A DNA stretch of 16,755 nucleotides, from contig JAQSCR010000410.1 of the NCBI GenBank assembly GCA_029945495.1, positions 219 to 16,973 of the forward strand. The letters are read 5' to 3'. This DNA is from Pseudolabrys sp. (GTDB taxonomy: Bacteria > Pseudomonadota > Alphaproteobacteria > Rhizobiales > Xanthobacteraceae). The notes under the pieces were generated by a model. It did no database searches. It saw only the letters and a program-made list of their open reading frames with translations, and was not told the origin of the DNA. How positions within the stretch are numbered: position 1 is the stretch's first letter; every line of letters starts with the position of its first letter. Both the position numbers and the translations under genes were made by a program. Below are positions 12,386 to 16,755 of the stretch, in pieces.

Positions 12386-13561
12386 CTAGGCTTCCACTTT
12401 TCTGCTGACGGACGACATCCTTTCGACGGCTCTGGTGACGCCCGCACGCTGAACTTCTTCAAAAAGCTGGGCGTAGCGCTGCGTTGTTGAGGCTTGGGTC
12501 TGACCCAATGCCTTCCCGACTGTCATCAAGTCCGACCCCGTCGAGATCATGAAGCTCGCTGTGGTGCGGCGCAGATCATGTCGCCGGTAATGCCCAATGC
12601 CCGCCAGCTCGAGGATCTGACCCCATGGACGTTTGAAGTCAGTGCGCGGCTTCAACCCACTACGCCCAGGGAACAAGAACTGAGACTGCGGACCATTTTT
12701 CCGCATTGAGCGGAGCAGTTCGACCGTCACAGACGCAAGGTGCAGTCGGTGGACGATCTTGGTCTTGGTGTGATGCGAAGGTTTGACCCACAATCCTGCA
12801 TCTAGGTCGAACTGGCACCAATCCGCATTCAGAACTTCGCGTAGACGTGCGCCGGTAAAAAGCAGCAGCCTGACCACGTTGACAGCGTGTTGATCCCGAT
12901 ATTGGTCACAGGCCCTAAGGAGCGCGCTGACTTCGTCTTCCGAAAGATAATCCCACCGCTGATCCTCAGGGAACTTTTCGACACCACGGCACGGGTTGTC
13001 CGAGCGCCATTCGTTCTGGATCGCGAGGGTGAACATCCTGCTCAGCACCGCGCGCAAACGGTTTGCCTGGTAGCGACTGGAACCGGTGCGAGCGTTGTTG
13101 TGGATAGCGCGAACGTCACCCGCTTTGAGGTCCTGGACTTTCCTCACACCAAACTTGGGCAGCGCGAAACGATCAAGGAGTCGGCGAGCGTCTTTGATCG
13201 TTTGGGGCTTCAGGCCACGGTTCGGACCATAGTCGTCGCAGTAGTGATCAGCGAGCTGACGTAGAGTCACCGCATCTCTGACGCCCTTTCGGGCGAGGCT
13301 TGGATTTCCGCCTTGATCGACTAGCACGCGATGCTCGCGAGCAGTTCTGCGAGCTTGGTCCACCGTCATCGACGGAAAGCGGCCTATTACGAGCTTGCCC
13401 TGCTCCTTCGTTCGGGAGCGGAACTGAAAGATGAAACTCTTCGAGCCTCCGGGCATGACTCGCAAACCGAAACCCGGGACCTCCGCGTCCCAGACAGTTT
13501 GATTTTCTCTAGCCTGCTCGACCATTGTTTTGGTCAACTTACGCGCTTTGGTGACGGTCAT
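12386..13561 (-). CDS. int: Tyrosine integrase of the island
   Basis: A phage-type integrase of 391 residues. The N-terminal arm-binding domain contains VWDAEVPGFGLRVMPGG and FRSRTKEQGKLVIGRFPSMT. A SAM-like core-binding domain follows (TLRQLADHYCDDY onwards). The catalytic domain has LFTGARLREVL (Arg about 239), a lysine in the HHTKTKIVHR hairpin, HDLRR (His 328, Arg 331) and TTQRYAQLFE with the nucleophilic tyrosine (about 363). The usual LGH is LGQ here, a known type of variation. AAGGAGGATCT before the ATG at 13561 fixes the start, although the frame is open 15 codons further. It lies 172 bases from attR and points away from it; an 18-base arm repeat sits 36 bases upstream of its start. 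Confidence 0.96.
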   Translation of the reverse strand: MTVTKARKLTKTMVEQARENQTVWDAEVPGFGLRVMPGGSKSFIFQFRSRTKEQGKLVIGRFPSMTVDQARRTAREHRVLVDQGGNPSLARKGVRDAVTLRQLADHYCDDYGPNRGLKPQTIKDARRLLDRFALPKFGVRKVQDLKAGDVRAIHNNARTGSSRYQANRLRAVLSRMFTLAIQNEWRSDNPCRGVEKFPEDQRWDYLSEDEVSALLRACDQYRDQHAVNVVRLLLFTGARLREVLNADWCQFDLDAGLWVKPSHHTKTKIVHRLHLASVTVELLRSMRKNGPQSQFLFPGRSGLKPRTDFKRPWGQILELAGIGHYRRHDLRRTTASFMISTGSDLMTVGKALGQTQASTTQRYAQLFEEVQRAGVTRAVERMSSVSRKVEA

Positions 13562-13597
13562 AGATCCTCCTTCCAGCTCGCTACGAAGCACGCGTTG

Positions 13598-13615
13598 TGG
13601 AAGCAAGGTGGAAGC
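13598..13615 (+). repeat. Putative integrase arm site next to attR
   Basis: This is an exact, same-orientation copy of the 18-mer at 1932-1949, which includes two GGAAGC units one helical turn apart. It lies between the integrase start and attR (118 bases from the core), so it may overlap the integrase promoter and couple integrase binding to autoregulation. Confidence 0.6.
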
Positions 13616-13733
13616 ATTTGAGACCGTAGAAGCCCGTGCGCAGCCGCAGGCAGCCGGGTTTGCTCTGAGCTAAATAACTGTAAGGGCGTATCTATCCGTC
13701 GATGACCGCCGTCTTCCGTAGAGAGGGCGCGAT

Positions 13734-13781
13734 ATTCGTAATGCGGGGGTCAGGTGTTCGAGTCACCTAAGCGGCACCACT
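13734..13781 (+). repeat. attR, 48-bp direct repeat
   Basis: Exact copy of 1819-1866. It holds only the 3' part of the tRNA (from the anticodon stem on), so it is not a tRNA gene. It marks the right end of the element. Confidence 0.95.
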
Positions 13782-13841
13782 CCCTCTCCTCTAGAAAAAC
13801 ACCTTGAAAATCAGAGCCGTAACAAGGCGTGAGGTGGCGGT

Positions 13842-13874
13842 GGGGTTACAGTTTTCTGGCTGAGAGGGGTTACA
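13842..13874. repeat. GGGGTTACA direct repeats, possible insertion-sequence end remnant
   Basis: GGGGTTACA occurs at 13842-13850 and 13866-13874 (24-base period), each followed by a T-rich run. Short repeats of this kind occur at the ends of IS21-like elements, but no transposase is visible. This lies in the roughly 120-bp stretch between attR and the next gene, where nothing else is seen. Confidence 0.2.
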
Positions 13875-13899
13875 CTTTTTCAACATGGCTCGCCGCGAG

Positions 13900-14328
13900 C
13901 TATGCTTCGAAGTCTTTTTCTGTCCAATCCCCATGACGGACCGCTTCGAGAAGCCGATCCACGCCGCGACGCTCAAGAGGGCCGTTGGGGGTCAATCTAG
14001 ATGCAGCAATCTGAAGCGACGCCGACACCGCTGTCTCTACGGCTGAGTTTGGCCGGACCCCTGTCGATCGATCATAGTCGCGCCTAACATCCAGAAGCTC
14101 ACGGATCTCTCCAGGTGACGGTGTTGTGCCGTGGAGGGCGTCATACTTTCTAAGCGTGACAGCACATGTGATGACTTGCTGGACGATGTCCTTCGCCGCT
14201 CCTGATCCGCGCGCCACACGCAGGGCATTCGTCACCAAGTCGCGCAAAGCACCTGGAAAATCAGTTCCGGAAAAATCGGCTACGGACCAGTTGGGCGGCC
14301 TATCAGTCGTCACGCGTGTGGTTCCCAT
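13900..14328 (-). CDS. Hypothetical protein, distal gene of the type I locus
   Basis: I do not recognise this 142-residue protein. It opens MGTTRVTTDRPPNWSVADFS and appears soluble and mostly helical (FPGALRDLVTNALRVARGSG, VETAVSASLQIAASRL, VDRLLEAVRHGDWTEKDF). There is no signal peptide or obvious catalytic motif. Its start overlaps the end of the upstream HNH-like gene by 19 bases, so it is translated from the same operon as hsdS. That tight linkage suggests a partner or modulator of the restriction complex, but function is unknown. Confidence 0.65.
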   Translation of the reverse strand: MGTTRVTTDRPPNWSVADFSGTDFPGALRDLVTNALRVARGSGAAKDIVQQVITCAVTLRKYDALHGTTPSPGEIRELLDVRRDYDRSTGVRPNSAVETAVSASLQIAASRLTPNGPLERRGVDRLLEAVRHGDWTEKDFEA

Positions 14329-15323
14329 TCGTCATTCGGAAGAGGCCCCAAGGCCCGAACGTGTCCCACAAGCCGCCGAAATTCGGTGTCGACGGTGTCG
14401 CTCTTCCAGCGGTTTACGAAGCGGCAGACGATCTGAAGGTTGCCGCGCTCGTAGTGGCCTGAGCTGTCGAGTCGATCGAGGGAGCAGAGCATCTCCTTGT
14501 CATCGACGTCGGGCTGGAACTGGAACGGGATGCCGGTGATGGCGCAGAGGCGCTCCTGATCTTCCAGCAGGCTGACGATGTAGATCTGCAGCTCTTCCTT
14601 GCTCAGGTCGCAGTTCTTTTCCTTGACGGTGCGAAGCACCTGCTGCCCGTTGGACTGGCTTGCGGTGCTGAGCGCCTGATCGGCCATAATCCACGCGGCG
14701 CGTTCTAGGGGGTCGAAGGTCTTCACCGCCCCCGCCTTGCTCGATGAACGCTCGACCTTCTTTCTCCACTCCGGGCGGTCGTGCCACGCCGACAGATCTT
14801 CGCCCGCGATGAGCGCCAAGGCGTAGGCGGCATTGTCCGGTTGCAGCTGTTGGAGGGTGCCCTCGGTGAAGAGGAAGTCCTTGGCCTTGGGGTGCAGGCC
14901 GTGCCAACTCAGACGCCCGCCCTTGCGGTTCCGGTCTGACCATGCCTCCGCCGGCTTGTGGAATTCATAGATCTGCGGACCGTCACGGGACGGGTTAAAG
15001 GAGGCCGCCAACTCGATCTGGACAGGGTCGCGCCGGGTCGTCGTCCACCATAGCTCATCTTTGGCGCGATGGACCCAGAGGTCGCCCGAGGTCTCGCTTA
15101 TGGCCTCCATAAGGCTGAACCAGCGCGAGGCGACGGATCGCGTCGGCAACTCGCCCCTTGCCGTCTTCTGGTGCGCGAGCGCATGGGCGATGTAGCCTTG
15201 GCGGTCTCCCTTCTCCCAGAAGGGCTGAAGGATCTCATTGTTGATCGTGGCGACCGTGCCCAGCTCCCGGCATTTTGGCCAGAGGTAGTTCTCCTGGCCG
15301 AAGTTGGCGATGAAGGCCTTCAT
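14310..15323 (-). CDS. HNH-like nuclease domain protein linked to a type I restriction locus
   Basis: A 337-residue protein whose C-terminal part (about 255-310) has an HNH-type pattern. LCAITGIPF supplies a first cysteine, SLDRLDSSGHYERGNLQIVC resembles the strand and loop with the Asp-Arg, Asn and final Cys, and NRWKSD closes the helix. The classical central histidine is replaced by the LDRLDSSG segment, as in several divergent HNH families. The N-terminal half is unrecognised, rich in Trp and charged residues (LWVHRAKDELWWTTTRRD, GRLSWHGLHPKAKDFLF), and could be a DNA or modification reader. The ATGA overlap with the hsdS stop shows it belongs to the same operon. It could add a second restriction activity or act as an accessory; this is inference. 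Confidence 0.65.
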   Translation of the reverse strand: MKAFIANFGQENYLWPKCRELGTVATINNEILQPFWEKGDRQGYIAHALAHQKTARGELPTRSVASRWFSLMEAISETSGDLWVHRAKDELWWTTTRRDPVQIELAASFNPSRDGPQIYEFHKPAEAWSDRNRKGGRLSWHGLHPKAKDFLFTEGTLQQLQPDNAAYALALIAGEDLSAWHDRPEWRKKVERSSSKAGAVKTFDPLERAAWIMADQALSTASQSNGQQVLRTVKEKNCDLSKEELQIYIVSLLEDQERLCAITGIPFQFQPDVDDKEMLCSLDRLDSSGHYERGNLQIVCRFVNRWKSDTVDTEFRRLVGHVRALGPLPNDEWEPHA

Positions 15324-16624
15324 GCGGCGACGGCTTTGCGCCGCCCTCGGGTCGCCTTGGGGGCGCTGGCACGTTCGGCGTGGATGCGGTCGATTAGGAC
15401 GCTGGCGGGTTCGTCGTTGGGATCTTGAGGTACCAACTCGCCTCGGAACGCCTTGGTGAGCACCGCGTGGTCGAGACGACCCAGCAGAAGACCGGCGGCA
15501 GCAGCTTCGGCCGTCATCCGGTCAATCTCGACGAAGGCGCGGTCGACTAAACGGACGATTTCGACCTGCTCTTCCAGCGGTGGCACCGGTATGCGGGTGG
15601 CCTTAATGATCCCTAGGTTCAGATTAGGTTGCACCCCGCCTGCTGCGGCACGGCGCAAAGCGAGATATTGTGACCGTAAAAACCAATAGACATAGTCCCG
15701 ACGGACTACATCGTCAGAGACGATTGAGATTGCGGCGAGGGCTTGGTTGGTCGCGGCGGGGATGCCAAGCACCGAGACCCGCCCGCGTGTTTGACCTTCG
15801 CCATACATCGCGACCAGAAGTGTTCCTGGCCGGAAGACCTTGCAGTTCGTTTCACGGAGCGCCTGTTCGGTAATGAACTCGTCAGCCGAGTCGACGCGGG
15901 CGCGATTTACGACCGAGCTGGTAACCCATGGAATCGAGCCGCCTTTGTAGTATGCGGCCTGACTTCGCTTGGGTGTGGAGCCGGTTCCTACTTCTGCGAT
16001 CTCACTGATTGGTGACTCGTTCCAGCCCACACCGTTGGATCCGGTCAGCTCTCCGCTGAACGCCTTCGCAAGAACCGCCTGCTTGTAGCGGACGGCGAGG
16101 GCGGGGATGCGGTCGAGGTCGGCGCGGGCGCGGGCCGTGCGGGCGGTCAGGGCATCGAGCTTCACCACGATCCGCCGTTGTTCGGCGAGGGGCGGAAGGG
16201 CGATAGGCCGATCCTCCATATCTCCCTTCGTTACATGGATCATGGTCGATCCAGTTCCGTGCTCCGCCTTTATGTTGTCCTTGTCCCACTGGAACCAGCG
16301 ATAGAGGAACATTTTGTCGGCAACCGACTCTTCAAGCCGGACCCGCCATATATGGTAGTGGAATATGGCCTTCTCACCCGTCCATATCTTGGGTCCAAAG
16401 GATGCCGACCACGCGTAAAGAAGGTCGCCAGAGTTACAATACTTTCCATCTTCAAGTTCTAAGTCAGAGTAATACCACTTCTGGCTTGAAAAAAAGTTGC
16501 CAACTCTGATAACCCGATATGTTCCCTTGTCGAGCAGCAGCTCCGACTGCTTATAGGCGCGCCCATTGAGTAGCTCGCCAGCATCGCTCAGTCGAGCGAG
16601 CGACCAGGTTTCCGGCGCGGTCAA
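15320..16624 (-). CDS. hsdS: Type I restriction-modification specificity subunit
   Basis: HsdS selects the DNA target for the HsdM and HsdR subunits. The 434-residue protein shows the two-half design. The first recognition domain starts TWSLARLSDAGELLNGRAY and ends at IALPPLAEQRRIVVKLDAL with a long helix (ARADLDRIPALAVRYKQAVLAKAFSGEL). The second starts WNESPISEIAEVGTGSTPKR and ends at VPPLEEQVEIVRLVDRAF with the matching helix (RLDHAVLTKAFRGELVPQ). The repeat of PPLxEQ and AFxGEL is diagnostic. The start is a TTG at 16622-16624 overlapping the hsdM stop TGA by two bases. It is coupled to the HNH-like gene by ATGA. The recognised sequence cannot be read from the protein. Confidence 0.95.
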   Translation of the reverse strand: MTAPETWSLARLSDAGELLNGRAYKQSELLLDKGTYRVIRVGNFFSSQKWYYSDLELEDGKYCNSGDLLYAWSASFGPKIWTGEKAIFHYHIWRVRLEESVADKMFLYRWFQWDKDNIKAEHGTGSTMIHVTKGDMEDRPIALPPLAEQRRIVVKLDALTARTARARADLDRIPALAVRYKQAVLAKAFSGELTGSNGVGWNESPISEIAEVGTGSTPKRSQAAYYKGGSIPWVTSSVVNRARVDSADEFITEQALRETNCKVFRPGTLLVAMYGEGQTRGRVSVLGIPAATNQALAAISIVSDDVVRRDYVYWFLRSQYLALRRAAAGGVQPNLNLGIIKATRIPVPPLEEQVEIVRLVDRAFVEIDRMTAEAAAAGLLLGRLDHAVLTKAFRGELVPQDPNDEPASVLIDRIHAERASAPKATRGRRKAVAA

Positions 16625-16755
16625 AGCTCCACCTCCGCCGGCACGGCCTCCTCGCCGGCCAACTCGGCGTCCACCGCCTCGACCTCCGCAAGAGCGGCCC
16701 GCAGGTGGCCCAGGATCGCCGCTGCGATGTCCTCAGGATCGCTGAGGGCGTCCTC
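16621..16755 (-). CDS. hsdM: C-terminal end of the type I methyltransferase subunit (partial)
   Basis: This is the last 44 codons of a gene entering from the right edge. The translation EDALSDPEDIAAAILGHLRA and the acidic helical tail that follows to the stop at 16621-16623 fit the C-terminal helix of HsdM proteins. Position immediately upstream of, and overlapping, hsdS is the main support. The catalytic NPPF-type motif lies outside the window. Confidence 0.7.
   Translation of the reverse strand, partial: EDALSDPEDIAAAILGHLRAALAEVEAVDAELAGEEAVPAEVEL

Larger units (their letters stand above)
1819..13781. mobile_element. Integrated genomic island at tRNA-Thr, about 11.9 kb
   Basis: The element is bounded by 48-bp perfect direct repeats made of the tRNA 3' portion. 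It carries a tyrosine integrase next to attR and an AlpA-like protein next to attL, with shared arm-type repeats inside both ends. Cargo is mostly defence-like (type II restriction-modification, SIR2-like protein, XRE/ImmA/ExoI operon), together with a resolvase and a putative HUH initiator. No conjugation genes, capsid genes or packaging genes are visible, so it is an integrative element or possibly a satellite rather than a prophage or a self-transmissible element. Base composition is visibly less GC-rich than hemC-hemD. Confidence 0.9.

Noticed and set aside
13734..13781. A second tRNA-Thr gene
   Set aside because: Only the 3' part from the anticodon stem onward is present; the acceptor 5' strand and D arm are missing, so it is the attR copy.
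13791..13976. 61-codon minus-strand frame just after attR
   Set aside because: It overlaps the end of the better supported 13900-14328 gene, crosses the GGGGTTACA repeats and has no motif.
1..16755. CRISPR array
   Set aside because: No set of regularly spaced repeats of about 25-40 bases was seen; the only long exact repeats are the att pair and the 18-mer pair.

Overview
The window looks like a high-GC alphaproteobacterial chromosome interrupted by a tRNA-anchored genomic island. The hemC-hemD pair followed by a threonine tRNA, very high GC in those genes and GTG/TTG starts suggest a Caulobacterales-type organism (for example Brevundimonas or a relative); this is an inference from protein style, not a database match.

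Layout. (1) Positions 1-1864 are core genome: hemC, hemD (overlapping by GTGA) and tRNA-Thr(CGU) with an encoded CCA. (2) Positions 1819-13781 are an integrated element of about 11.9 kb. A 48-bp perfect direct repeat, the 3' part of the tRNA gene plus two bases, lies at 1819-1866 and 13734-13781 (attL and attR). A tyrosine integrase sits just inside attR, an AlpA-like excisionase/regulator just inside attL, and an identical 18-mer (putative integrase arm site) lies next to each end. (3) From left to right the element carries the AlpA-like gene, a small unknown gene, a lipoprotein gene divergent from a small XRE regulator with palindromes between them, the remnant of an SOS-associated peptidase gene, a putative HUH replication initiator, a serine resolvase, a SIR2-like DUF4917 protein, an XRE / ImmA-IrrE peptidase / exonuclease I operon, two very small ORFs closed by a terminator, and a type II restriction-modification cassette (damaged Vsr, m5C methyltransferase, Eco29kI-like GIY-YIG endonuclease). 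(4) Positions 13782-16755 lie outside this element and hold the distal part of a type I restriction-modification operon on the minus strand: the hsdM end, hsdS, an HNH-like protein and an unknown protein.

How it fits together. The element reads as a defence island with its own integration module and possibly a replication module. The type II cassette plausibly acts at CCGCGG, and a hand scan found no CCGCGG anywhere in the window. The SIR2-like protein is a candidate NAD-depleting effector. The least familiar unit is the three-gene XRE-ImmA-ExoI operon, which joins a regulator/peptidase switch to a full-length DNA exonuclease under a promoter region with a 36-bp perfect inverted repeat. The type I locus beyond attR adds two accessory genes and may be an older island at the same tRNA.
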